A DNA stretch of 33,249 nucleotides from DATEZO01 sp035255485 (GTDB taxonomy: Bacteria; Pseudomonadota; Gammaproteobacteria; Burkholderiales; Burkholderiaceae_D). The position numbers and the translations under genes are program-made. Below are positions 23,032 to 31,210 of this stretch, one piece after another. The first letter of the stretch is position 1; each line of letters begins with the position of its first letter. The notes under the pieces are model-generated. The model did not search any database and had not been told where the DNA came from. It was given only the letters and a program-made list of their open reading frames with translations. Location: NCBI GenBank assembly GCA_035255485.1, contig DATEZO010000141.1:1-33249 (forward strand), in the 5' to 3' direction.

Positions 23032-25706
23032 AACGATGTCATCAGATCGAGCCGCAAACGCATGGTGCCATCGTCACCGGCCATCGGACTGACCTCGAAG
23101 CCGAATTCAGCCACCAGATCCAGCACGCGCTTGTTGTGCACCAGTGCTTCCCCGATAATTTCATGCGTGCCGCGGCTACGGCAGTAGGCGATCAGCTTTT
23201 TCATCAGTATCCGGCCGAGCCCTTGCCCCTTGAGGTCGGAACGCACGATGATCGCGAATTCCGCGCTGGTATTGTCAGGATCGGAGATTGCCCGCACCAC
23301 GCCGAGCGTTTCGGATGCGTCTTGCGCAGGCTTGGTGACGGCGATAAATGCCATTTCACGGTCGTAGTCGATTTGCGTCAGGCGTGCCAGCTGCGCCGGC
23401 TGCAAGTCACGTACCCGCATGAAAATCCGGTAGCGGACATCTTCCGGGTCCAGCGCATGAAAAAACCGCATGTGCTGCTCTGCGTCTTCCGGCCTGATCG
23501 GCCGCAGTATCACTGTATCGTCCTTCCATACGATGGTTTCCTCCAGCTCCTGCGGATACGGCCGGATCGCCAGGGGTGCAATGCCGTCGGCAGCGCGCAC
23601 CCGAATCCGCGCATCCAGCGCAATCACGCCACCTTCATTGGCCAGCAGCGGATTGATATCCAGCTCGGCGATCTCCGGTACGTCGATAGCCAGCTGCGAT
23701 ATCCGGATCAATGTCTGGTAAATCGCCTCCATGTCCGCCGGCGGGCAATTGCGATAACCGGCCAGTAATCGGGCCACCCTGGTGCGCGACACCAAATCGC
23801 GTGCCAGCACCGTATTCAGCGGCGGCAGGCCGATTGCGCGATCGGCTGTCACTTCAACCGCCGTGCCGCCCTGCCCGAACAGAATCACGGGGCCGAACAC
23901 CGGATCACTGACCAGGCCGACGATCAGTTCTCGCGCATTGGCGCGCCGCGCCATCGCCTGTACGGTAAATCCCTGCAGCAGGGCGGCAGGCTGCAGTTCC
24001 CTGACGCGGCGCTGCATCGCCTCGGCAGCGCTGCGCAGCATGTCGGGCGATTCCAGGTCGAGCGCCACGCCGCCGACATCTGACTTGTGGCTGATATCCG
24101 GCGACAGGATCTTGATTGCAACCGGAAATCCGATTTCCTGCGCCAGGATTACCGCTTCATCGACCGTGCCGGCAACCCCGGTCTCGACCACGGGGATGCC
24201 GTAAGCCGCCAATACGGTCTTGGCTTCCGCTTCCGACAACATGCTGCTGCCCTGGGCCAGCGCCGCACTGATCACCGCTCTGACGCTGGCGCGATCCGGT
24301 GCGGCAGCGGCCGATAGCGAGGGCGGTGCTTCCATTAACAGGGCCTGGTTGCGGCGATATTGCACCACCTGCATGAAGCCGCGCACCGCATCTTCCGGCG
24401 TGTCGTAGGTCGGCAGGCCGGCCTGCGTAAAGACCTGGCGCGCATGCGCCACCGAGTCCCCGCCGAGCCAGCATGAAAAGATATTGCGCTCGGCTTTTTC
24501 CGCTATCGGCGCAAGCTCCGCAGCAATGTCGGCACTCGGCACAATCGCAGTCGGCGCATGAATGAACAGGATCGCATCCAGTCCCTTGTCGCGCAGCAGC
24601 ACTTCCAGCGTCTGTGCATAGCGCTGCGCCGGCGCATCGCCGATGATATCGACCGGATTGCCGTGCGACCAGGTGGCTGGAAGCAGTTCATTCAGGCTGA
24701 GCAAGGTTTCCTCTGACAGCGACGCCATGCAGCCCCCGCTTTCGATCAAGGCATCGGTTGCCATGACGCCTGGTCCGCCGCCGTTGGTCATGATCACCAG
24801 CCGTTCACCCCCGATCGGATGCGCATGCGCCAGAGTTTCTACCGCGTCGAACAGGTCTTCGGTGGAAAATACGCGCAGCATGCCGGCCCTGCGGATCGCT
24901 GCATCGTAGACGCTGTCCGCGCCTGCCAGCGCGCCGGTGTGCGAGGCGGCCGCCTTGGCGCCTTCCGGTGCGCGCCCCGCCTTCAGCACCAGCACCGGCT
25001 TGCTGCGTGCCGCAGCACGCGCCGCCGACATGAATTTGCGCGCGTTGCGGATGTCTTCGACATACAGCAGGATGGCATGCGTGCGCTCATCGCTGGCGAG
25101 ATAATCGAGCATATCGCCGAAATCGACATCGGCGCTGTCGCCCAGCGAGACGAATCGGGAAAAGCCAATGCCGCGCGAATTCGCCCAATCGAGAATGCTG
25201 GTGACCAGCGCGCCCGATTGCGAGACGAAAGCGATCGTGCCGGGCAATGCCCCGATATGCGCGAAGCTCGCATTCAAGCCGATGCCCGGTGTCAGCAAGC
25301 CGACACAGTTGGGCCCGAGAATGCGCAACAGATGCGGCTTCGCCTCGGCCAGCATGATCTGCGTCAATGTCTGCCCTTCCGAATCCCTGATGGCGCCAAG
25401 GCCGGCGGTCAGTACGATCGCCGCTTTGGTACCGCGCGCCCCAAGTTGCCTGATCAGTCCGGGTACGCTCGCCGGTGGCGTGCAAATCACGGCCAGCTCC
25501 GGCGCCTGCGGCAGATCATCGATACTGTGGTACGCCTCAAGACCGGCCAGCCGATCGTATTTGGGATTGACCGGCATGATCGGGCCGGCGAATCCACCGA
25601 CAATCAGATTGTGCAGCACCGTGGCGCCGACACTATGCGGCCGCTCGGATGCGCCAATCACTGCAATCGAATGCGGTTCGAGAAGATAGTCGAGATTCCT
25701 GACGGT
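23010..25706 (-). CDS. pat: Pat-type protein lysine acetyltransferase (ADP-forming acyl-CoA synthetase fold plus GNAT)
   Basis: This is an 898-residue fusion. Residues 1-460 are the CoA-binding and ligase domains of the NDP-forming acyl-CoA synthetase fold (IAVIGASERPHSVGATV, ILGPNCVGLL, FVSQSGALVTSILDWA). Residues 490-700 are an ATP-grasp-like region (GFPVAIKILSPDISHKSDVGGV). Residues 731-898 are a GNAT domain with the acetyl-CoA loop RSDLKGQGLGRILM. The His of the synthetase phospho-site is kept (His257 in ASHTGALAG), so loss of synthetase activity cannot be assumed. Family members (Pat/YfiQ/PatZ) acetylate acetyl-CoA synthetase and other proteins. The ATG at 25706 has AAAGGA 6 bases upstream. 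It is divergent from the stress protein gene with an FNR-like site between. Confidence 0.9.
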   Translation of the reverse strand, partial: TVRNLDYLLEPHSIAVIGASERPHSVGATVLHNLIVGGFAGPIMPVNPKYDRLAGLEAYHSIDDLPQAPELAVICTPPASVPGLIRQLGARGTKAAIVLTAGLGAIRDSEGQTLTQIMLAEAKPHLLRILGPNCVGLLTPGIGLNASFAHIGALPGTIAFVSQSGALVTSILDWANSRGIGFSRFVSLGDSADVDFGDMLDYLASDERTHAILLYVEDIRNARKFMSAARAAARSKPVLVLKAGRAPEGAKAAASHTGALAGADSVYDAAIRRAGMLRVFSTEDLFDAVETLAHAHPIGGERLVIMTNGGGPGVMATDALIESGGCMASLSEETLLSLNELLPATWSHGNPVDIIGDAPAQRYAQTLEVLLRDKGLDAILFIHAPTAIVPSADIAAELAPIAEKAERNIFSCWLGGDSVAHARQVFTQAGLPTYDTPEDAVRGFMQVVQYRRNQALLMEAPPSLSAAAAPDRASVRAVISAALAQGSSMLSEAEAKTVLAAYGIPVVETGVAGTVDEAVILAQEIGFPVAIKILSPDISHKSDVGGVALDLESPDMLRSAAEAMQRRVRELQPAALLQGFTVQAMARRANARELIVGLVSDPVFGPVILFGQGGTAVEVTADRAIGLPPLNTVLARDLVSRTRVARLLAGYRNCPPADMEAIYQTLIRISQLAIDVPEIAELDINPLLANEGGVIALDARIRVRAADGIAPLAIRPYPQELEETIVWKDDTVILRPIRPEDAEQHMRFFHALDPEDVRYRIFMRVRDLQPAQLARLTQIDYDREMAFIAVTKPAQDASETLGVVRAISDPDNTSAEFAIIVRSDLKGQGLGRILMKKLIAYCRSRGTHEIIGEALVHNKRVLDLVAEFGFEVSPMAGDDGTMRLRLDLMTSFQSSVCR

Positions 25707-25786
25707 CATGAGCGATCCTTTTAATGGCGCCTGGAACACATGGCATCCCCGGCCAATAATGGTAGAGACCGACCATCCGGATTAGT

Positions 25787-25800
25787 TTGAGATATATCAA
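25787..25800. promoter_or_regulatory. FNR/ANR-type box between pat and the Usp gene
   Basis: TTGAG-ATAT-ATCAA matches the FNR consensus TTGAT-N4-ATCAA at 9 of 10 positions. If it works as a class II site (centre at -41.5), the -10 for the plus-strand gene would fall at 25823-25828 (TAACTT, 3 of 6) and for the minus-strand gene at 25764-25759 (TACCAT, 4 of 6). Anaerobic control of the Usp gene is likely; control of pat is less certain. Confidence 0.65.
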
Positions 25801-25926
25801 ATTTTCAAGAGTGCATCCCTGCTAACTTCTGCTCTGGATTCTGCGATGGCATCCGCGTCCTGCAAGGACGCGCTCATCGGGGAATGGCAGGTGCGGAGGC
25901 GCATTACTATAAAAAAGGAGTATGGC

Positions 25927-26766
25927 ATGTCATACAAGACAATTCTGGTCCACGTGGATGAAACCGAACGCGCACAGGAACGCATCAAGCTCGCGGCCAA
26001 GATCGCCGTCGCGGAAAATGCGCATCTGATAGGCGCCGCCATGACGGGCATTTCCCGGTTTCTGTTCCAGAACGCGATGTTTGAGCAGCATGACCCGAAT
26101 CTGGCCACGCATCTCGATCTGCTGCGCCAGCGCGCCAACCGCGCGCTCGAATCATTCGACCCCCTGGTCAGATCGCTCGGTGTATCCAGCTGGGAAAAAC
26201 GTTCGGTGGACGATGAGGCAGGCGGCGGCATCAGCCTGCAGGCACGCTATTGCGATCTGGTCGTGATCGGGCAGACCAATCCGGATGAGCCGATTCCCAC
26301 TGTCACATCCGACTTCCCGGAATATGTGGTGATGAACGCCGGCCGTCCGGTACTGATCGTACCGTATGCCGGAGAGTTCAACGTTATCGGCAGTCGGGTA
26401 CTGGTCGCGTGGGATGCGAGCATGGAGGCGACACGCGCGATCACCGCCGCCATTCCGCTCCTGAGGCGCGCAAAAAATGTCAATGTGCTGGTGTTCAATC
26501 CGTCTGCGCGTCCCGATGCGCATGGTGAACAGCCAGGGGCGGACATTGCGCTGTTCCTGGCCCGCCATGGCATCAATGTGGAAGTGTCGCAACAGCACAC
26601 GGAAATCGATATCGGCAATTCCCTGCTGTCGCTGGCCACCGACATGTCCACCGATCTGATCGTGATGGGCGGTTATGGCCACTCCCGATTCCGTGAAGTG
26701 CTGCTGGGTGGCGCTACGCGCACCATACTGCAATCAATGACCGTACCGGTGCTGATGTCGCACTGA
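25927..26766 (+). CDS. Tandem-domain universal stress protein
   Basis: This 279-residue cytoplasmic protein contains two UspA domains. The first (1-145) starts YKTILVHVDETERAQERIKLA. The second (about 155-279) starts GSRVLVAWDASMEATRAI and ends with the nucleotide-binding type loop VMGGYGHSRFREVLLGGATRTIL, where Gly replaces the usual Ser/Thr after the last glycine. Only the second domain has an intact binding loop. The ATG at 25927 has AGGAG 7 bases upstream. Usp genes under FNR/ANR control help survival under low oxygen in related bacteria, and the box at 25787-25800 fits this. Confidence 0.9.
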   Translation: MSYKTILVHVDETERAQERIKLAAKIAVAENAHLIGAAMTGISRFLFQNAMFEQHDPNLATHLDLLRQRANRALESFDPLVRSLGVSSWEKRSVDDEAGGGISLQARYCDLVVIGQTNPDEPIPTVTSDFPEYVVMNAGRPVLIVPYAGEFNVIGSRVLVAWDASMEATRAITAAIPLLRRAKNVNVLVFNPSARPDAHGEQPGADIALFLARHGINVEVSQQHTEIDIGNSLLSLATDMSTDLIVMGGYGHSRFREVLLGGATRTILQSMTVPVLMSH

Positions 26767-27116
26767 TTGATCTGCGCCAATCGAACACCCGTGGCGGAAA
26801 GCAAGATACATTGCCTCGATGCCATGTTTTTTTTCGCATGGACACAAACGCAATCGTCTCGCATGGTTCCGTTTCTTCTGCTGTTTTCGCGTGAGGAACG
26901 GAACCACAACGGCGTTTTTGCTGGAGTATAGGCAAAAATATCCATATATGCTCAAGCAATTCGCTGTCGTTAAAAAATACACCACGCAGTATAAAAAAAT
27001 CAATTGTCCGGTGAAATCTACTGGAATTGCAGTTGTCCGTGCTCGCGGACATTTTTTCCCGTAATATGGAGGCTGCCTTCGGCAACCGGAATATTTATTC
27101 GCGCCTTTCGAAAATC
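26767..27116. other. Gene-free stretch downstream of the Usp gene
   Basis: No credible gene is present. The stretch contains a perfect 9-base inverted repeat GGTTCCGTT/AACGGAACC (26865-26905, 23-base loop) and copy B of the diverged repeat (26912-27001). A run of eight T at about 26825-26832 could end the Usp transcript but has no strong stem before it. Confidence 0.4.
26912..27001. repeat. Copy B of the diverged 90-bp intergenic repeat
   Basis: This is the partner of 18103-18192, with 58 of 90 bases identical without gaps. It includes GGAGTATAGG at 26923-26932 and GTATAAAAA at 26989-26997, at the same spacing as in copy A. It lies just after a strong inverted repeat and about 115 bases before the FNR-type box of the next gene. 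Confidence 0.6.
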
Positions 27117-27158
27117 TTGATGTGAGTCAATTGGCTGATTTTTCGCAATCTGTAAGAT
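27117..27158 (+). promoter_or_regulatory. FNR-type class II promoter of the HMA protein gene
   Basis: TTGAT-GTGA-GTCAA (27117-27130) matches the FNR consensus at 9 of 10 positions. The centre-to-start distance of a class II promoter (41.5) puts the -10 exactly at 27153-27158, where TAAGAT is found (4 of 6 to TATAAT). The start of transcription would be near 27165, 49 bases before the ATG. Confidence 0.65.
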
Positions 27159-27213
27159 CGGCCCATGCGTCGAAAAATATACCGCGTTCGATTAATTTCA
27201 GAGGAAAAATATC

Positions 27214-27468
27214 ATGCAAACGGAAGTATTGAAGGTTAGAGGAATGAGCGGCGAAGGCTGCGTTGACAAGATCGGCACGGCACTGAAGACCATCAAGGGC
27301 GTAAGCGATGTGGACGTATCGCTTGCCGGTGGCAGGGCAACCGTGCAGTTCGATGAGCAACTGACCTCGAAGCAGGAATTGCAGGCAACGCTGGCACGCA
27401 CCGGCTATTCGATTGAACCCGAAGGCCACGGCAACGGCAGCTGCTGCGGCGGCTGCGGCGGCAACTGA
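27214..27468 (+). CDS. Small heavy-metal-associated (HMA) domain protein with altered metal motif
   Basis: The 84-residue protein has the ferredoxin-like HMA fold of CopZ chaperones: TEVLKVRGMSGEGCVDKI, then VSDVDVSLAGGRATVQFDE and LQATLARTGYSIEPE. The metal motif is unusual: canonical GMTCxxC reads GMSGEGC here, so the first Cys (position 13) is Gly and only Cys16 remains. A Gly/Cys tail (residues 73-84, with Cys77, Cys78 and Cys81) may supply the missing ligands. No copper ATPase is nearby. The ribosome binding site is AGAGGA about 8 bases before the ATG. It sits between a Usp gene and the narXL pair and has an FNR-type promoter, so a role in anaerobic metal handling is the best guess. Confidence 0.82.
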   Translation: MQTEVLKVRGMSGEGCVDKIGTALKTIKGVSDVDVSLAGGRATVQFDEQLTSKQELQATLARTGYSIEPEGHGNGSCCGGCGGN

Positions 27469-27493
27469 ACCACAACGGTACTGCAGCACCTTC

Positions 27494-27521
27494 AAGCCGG
27501 ATGCGATATCCGGCTTTTTTT
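27494..27521 (+). terminator. Intrinsic terminator after the HMA gene
   Basis: AAGCCGGAT (27494-27502) pairs perfectly with ATCCGGCTT (27508-27516) across the loop GCGAT, and T continues to 27521. It lies 26 bases after the stop codon. Confidence 0.9.
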
Positions 27522-27558
27522 ACGCCATGCCGCTGAAAGGCGCGGCCAGGCGCCCGGG

Positions 27559-28251
27559 TTATTTATGGGTATTCTCCACCGCCGAGCTCGCCATGCCATG
27601 CCCAACCGCAAATACCGCTGCCTGTACCCGGCTCGACAGATTGAGTTTTTTCAGAATATTCTGGACATGGATCTTGACGGTGCTTTCCGCCACATCCAGC
27701 GAGCGCGCAATGCTTTTGTTGCTTTCTCCACGCGCCAGGCAGGCAAGAATTTCCTTCTCGCGTGGTGTCAGTTTGTCCAGTTCGGAGGGTGCTTCTGCCC
27801 GCGGTGCACTGCCTTGCAGTTGCGCCACCAACTTGGCCGTCATTGCTTCGGCCACCACCGGTTCCCCGGCTGCCGCGCGGCGAATCGCGCGCACCAGGAA
27901 ATCCGCATCGATATTCTTGATCAGGTAGCCACGCGCACCGTTCTGCAAGGCAACGCCAAGGTCTTCCGCATCTTCGGATACGGTCAGCATGATCACTGCG
28001 GCATTCGGACAGTCCTGCAATAACAGTTGCAGGGTTTCCAGGCCGGAGATACCGGGCATGTTCAGGTCAAGCAGTACCACGTCCGGCTGCAATTGCTTGG
28101 CGCGCTTGATGCCCTCCACGCCGTCCGCCGCCTCTCCCACCACGGCAAAGTCGGGATAGCGCTGCAGCAGCGAACGAATACCGCTGCGAAACAGGGTATG
28201 GTCGTCGATCAGCAATACGCTGATTGGAGTTGCAATCATGTCTGGCGTCAT
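27559..28251 (-). CDS. narL: Nitrate/nitrite response regulator NarL
   Basis: This 230-residue response regulator has a receiver domain (11-125) with acid pair Asp16/Asp17, phospho-acceptor Asp62 in LLDLNMPGISG, Thr90 and Lys112, then a LuxR-type helix-turn-helix (161-205, LTPREKEILACLARGESNKSIA). It is the partner of the narX sensor 23 bases upstream in the same transcript. NarL-type regulators switch nar and related operons in response to nitrate and nitrite. The gene is convergent with the HMA gene. The NarL rather than generic LuxR-type assignment rests mainly on the adjacent NarX. Confidence 0.92.
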   Translation of the reverse strand: MTPDMIATPISVLLIDDHTLFRSGIRSLLQRYPDFAVVGEAADGVEGIKRAKQLQPDVVLLDLNMPGISGLETLQLLLQDCPNAAVIMLTVSEDAEDLGVALQNGARGYLIKNIDADFLVRAIRRAAAGEPVVAEAMTAKLVAQLQGSAPRAEAPSELDKLTPREKEILACLARGESNKSIARSLDVAESTVKIHVQNILKKLNLSSRVQAAVFAVGHGMASSAVENTHK

Positions 28252-28274
28252 ATGTTATTTCTCTTTGGAACCTG

Positions 28275-30215
28275 TCATGCAGCCAACCGCCGCTCGCGCG
28301 GTAAACGCAGCAATACGGCTGTGCCGTGCCCAGGTTCGGATGTTACATTGAACATGGCATGGATACGTTGCGCGCGCTCGCGCATGATGTTGATGCCGAC
28401 ATGGCTTTCGCCTTTTTCCAGCAGTGTTTCGGCATCGAAACCCACGCCATTGTCATGAATCGTCAGCAGGAAATCCTGGTCATCGCTCAGCCGGATATCG
28501 ACCTCATTCGCCATCGCATGCTTGCGAACATTCGAAAGCGCTTCCTGCACGATGAACAGGATCTGCAATTGCTGCTCGCGCGGAAACGGCGGCCCATTGC
28601 CGCTGGAAGCAAAATTGACCAGTATGCCGGTTTGTCGGCGGAATTTTTCGATTGTGGTTTCCAGCGAGCCCAGCAAATCCCCTTCCGCCAGGCGGCTGCG
28701 GAAATTCAGCAGCAATTCCCGCACATCCTCATAGCTTTCCTGCACGCCCGCCCGCAGTGCCGGGACGATATCATTTACCTCCGTCATTCGCCCGTTATGC
28801 AATGAGTCCTCCAGCATCTGCACCTGGATGTTCAGAAAGGTGAGCCCTTGGGCAATGCTGTCATGCAGGCCTTGCGCAACCAGATTGCGCTCTTCGGAAA
28901 TCGCCATTTCCCGCTTGCGTCGCGCCAGGCGGATATTCTCGATCGCCACGCCGATCAACTGGCCCAAGGTTTCCAGCAATGCTTCTTCATGCGGCGCAAA
29001 GGTGTGCGGCTTGCGAAAATACAAATTAAAGAAACCAAGCTGCTCCTCGGGCGCATTGATATGGAATATCGATACCGTCGCAAATCCCTCGCGATGGCAT
29101 TGCAGCAGGTTGGTGCGGTCCATCCGGCGCAAATCGTGAATCACGGACAGGTTGCTGGCAACCGCCTCGCCGCACAGGCAATCGCCTACCTTGAGGCAAT
29201 GCTCGGATTTTGCAAGCATTTCGGAAATGCCCTGATGCACGACCATATGCAGGTTGCCACGCGCCGCTTCCAGTACGCGCACCGAACCGCCATCCGCCTT
29301 GAAATATTGAAGAATGCGCTGCAAAAAGCCTTCGCACAAGGCTTCCACCGGCTGCGGACGCTGCAGGAATGCGGCGCTGTCATACAACAATGCCAGTTCG
29401 CGATTCTGCTTTTCCAGCTCGGCCGTTTTTTGCTTTACCCGATCTTCCAGGCTGTTGTACAGCTCTTCCAGGCGATCGCCCATCTGGTTGAAGCCGATTG
29501 CCATCTGACCGAATTCATCTTCGCTGTTCACCGGCAGCCGCACCCCGAAATCCTGCTCGGTCATGCGTTGCATGCCGACCTGCAGACGGGTTACCGGCTG
29601 GATAATCAGCAGGAACATCAGGTAAATCATCATTACCGTGCCGATCAGCGCCATTGCCACCAGCACCAGCTGCGATGAACGCAGCCAGAACATGCGCTGC
29701 TCGCTGTCCTGCTCAATCAGATGCACCAGCTGGTTGACATCCACCACAAAATTATCGACCAGCGCCAGATAGCCCTGCCAGTCCGCCTGCCTTGCCGCGC
29801 CATCCTTCAGAAGGATGGCACTGGCCAGGGGCTTGATTTCGTATTGCCAGCGCTTGAATACGGTATTGAATTCGGCATGAATTTTTTGCGACGGCGGCAA
29901 ATAAAGCGGACGTTGCGGATCGCCGCGAAGCAAGCGGTTGAACGTCACCTCCGTCACCTGGATTTCGTTGCCGATTCCCAGCCGGGTGGCGGCTTGCTGC
30001 CGGGGTTCATCGACCGCATGCGTTAACAGCATCATAAGACGATAGCTGTGCATGCGCAGGCTGCCGGCCTCATTGATCGCCGCCGAGCTGCCTTCAAGTT
30101 GCCATGACAATAATAATGTTGTTCCGATCGCCGACAGAGCGACCATCAGGAAACCAAGCAACGCACCGACAATCTTGGTCGACAGCCGCTGCCAATTGGA
30201 TAAAGACTTAATCAT
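28275..30215 (-). CDS. narX: Nitrate/nitrite sensor histidine kinase NarX
   Basis: This 646-residue inner-membrane sensor has TM1 (about 15-37), a periplasmic part with the nitrate-binding P-box (AAINEAGSLRMHSYRLMML, 45-63), TM2 (182-206), HAMP (207-260), a GAF-like central domain (290-430) and a HisKA_3 kinase with His451 in LHDSIAQGL, N-box SNVRKHA and DNGVGF. Four cysteines stand out in the central domain (340, 346, 348 and 373); NarX/NarQ proteins are known for a cysteine cluster there. The ATG at 30215 has AAGG 8 bases upstream, and two further ATG codons upstream are less likely. It is followed by narL. Confidence 0.94.
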   Translation of the reverse strand: MIKSLSNWQRLSTKIVGALLGFLMVALSAIGTTLLLSWQLEGSSAAINEAGSLRMHSYRLMMLLTHAVDEPRQQAATRLGIGNEIQVTEVTFNRLLRGDPQRPLYLPPSQKIHAEFNTVFKRWQYEIKPLASAILLKDGAARQADWQGYLALVDNFVVDVNQLVHLIEQDSEQRMFWLRSSQLVLVAMALIGTVMMIYLMFLLIIQPVTRLQVGMQRMTEQDFGVRLPVNSEDEFGQMAIGFNQMGDRLEELYNSLEDRVKQKTAELEKQNRELALLYDSAAFLQRPQPVEALCEGFLQRILQYFKADGGSVRVLEAARGNLHMVVHQGISEMLAKSEHCLKVGDCLCGEAVASNLSVIHDLRRMDRTNLLQCHREGFATVSIFHINAPEEQLGFFNLYFRKPHTFAPHEEALLETLGQLIGVAIENIRLARRKREMAISEERNLVAQGLHDSIAQGLTFLNIQVQMLEDSLHNGRMTEVNDIVPALRAGVQESYEDVRELLLNFRSRLAEGDLLGSLETTIEKFRRQTGILVNFASSGNGPPFPREQQLQILFIVQEALSNVRKHAMANEVDIRLSDDQDFLLTIHDNGVGFDAETLLEKGESHVGINIMRERAQRIHAMFNVTSEPGHGTAVLLRLPRERRLAA

Positions 30216-30386
30216 TGCCGAGCCTTGCCAATGAAGCATCATATGGCATCACACCGTCAATCCAGCCTGATCGGCTTGCACAATATCGCATGGTTTGCTT
30301 CCCTCACTGCCGGAATCAATCCGCCAGTACGTCAAAATGCATGGCTCAAGCATACGCCAGGCACGACGTTAGCGTAATCCCGGCCA

Positions 30387-30911
30387 TCATTCAGGAATAC
30401 TGGCAGGGTTCATGTATTCCAACAGCCACGCCAACACCTGCTGCGGGTGATTCAGGTCTAGCCAGGCGATGCCGGGAGGCAATGCATCCGGCTTCGGCGC
30501 ATCACTTGCCACTGCAATGATATGCCGATCCGCCTGATACAGGCTCGGCTGCCCGACGCTCGGGCGATGCACCTCGATTTTCGGAATCGGCTCCCACTTG
30601 TACCCCTCGACCAGAGTCAGATCCGCAGGCGCGAGGCGCGCCAGATGCTCATGCAGCGACGGTTCGGGGGCGTTATGCAATTCATGCATCAAGGCGAACC
30701 GGTAAGGCGATGCCAGCAGCACCTCCACCGCCCCGGCTGCGCGCAGGCGCGCGCTATCCTTGTGCGCCGGTTCCAGTATCAGATCATGATGGCTGTGCTT
30801 GATTGCATTCACGCGCAGGCCCGTTGCCGCCAGTTGCGACAGCAGGTATTCAAGCAATGTGGTCTTGCCGCTGCCTGACCAACCGACAATGCCCAGTATT
30901 CGTTTTGTCAT
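30387..30911 (-). CDS. mobB: Molybdopterin-guanine dinucleotide biosynthesis adapter MobB
   Basis: MobB is a GTP-binding protein that helps MobA attach GMP to molybdopterin, giving the cofactor used by nitrate reductase. The 174-residue protein has Walker A GWSGSGKTTLLEYLL (10-24), NAIKHSHHDLILEPAHKDSARLRAAGA, a family hallmark, and the Walker B-like TLVEGYKWEPIPKIEVHR. It lies upstream of narX (171-base gap) on the same strand. I see no mobA in the window. The association with the nitrate regulators supports a role in supplying Nar. Confidence 0.93.
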   Translation of the reverse strand: MTKRILGIVGWSGSGKTTLLEYLLSQLAATGLRVNAIKHSHHDLILEPAHKDSARLRAAGAVEVLLASPYRFALMHELHNAPEPSLHEHLARLAPADLTLVEGYKWEPIPKIEVHRPSVGQPSLYQADRHIIAVASDAPKPDALPPGIAWLDLNHPQQVLAWLLEYMNPASIPE

Positions 30912-31210
30912 GCGTGCCGCCTATTGCAATATCCTTGAAAAGAAACAGCATTGTGCCGCCATCCTCGTCCGTAAAGAAGCGTTTTCTTTGCATTTTCACG
31001 ATTCAATTGTATCGGCGCAAGCGTCTTCTGCCAGTTGGCATGAGGGTCTAACGGGAATAGTTCTTAAGGACTATCCGTATCATGGACAGGCGAAAGTGCA
31101 GGTGAAGTCGGCGCGCGCAACCGGCAGTCGGCGAACAGGATTTTACGGCGGACGGCGTCCTGCATCGCATTTCCCGCCGCCCGCCCGGGCTTCGGCGCGC
31201 CGATTCCGTC
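30912..31210. other. Gap between the flavocytochrome and mobB genes
   Basis: These 299 bases carry no credible gene. An imperfect palindrome ATAGT-T-CTTAAG-G-ACTAT (31057-31074) lies about 146 bases upstream of the mobB start and could be an operator. No clear terminator follows the flavocytochrome gene. Confidence 0.35.

Noticed and set aside
24819..25724. A 301-codon plus-strand frame opposite pat
   Set aside because: It lies fully inside a convincing CDS, its composition is Arg/Gln/His-rich as expected for an antisense shadow, and it has no recognisable domain.
26912..27001. Repeat copy considered as a sigma-54 promoter
   Set aside because: The GG and GC doublets are 8 rather than 10 bases apart, and the other copy lacks them.
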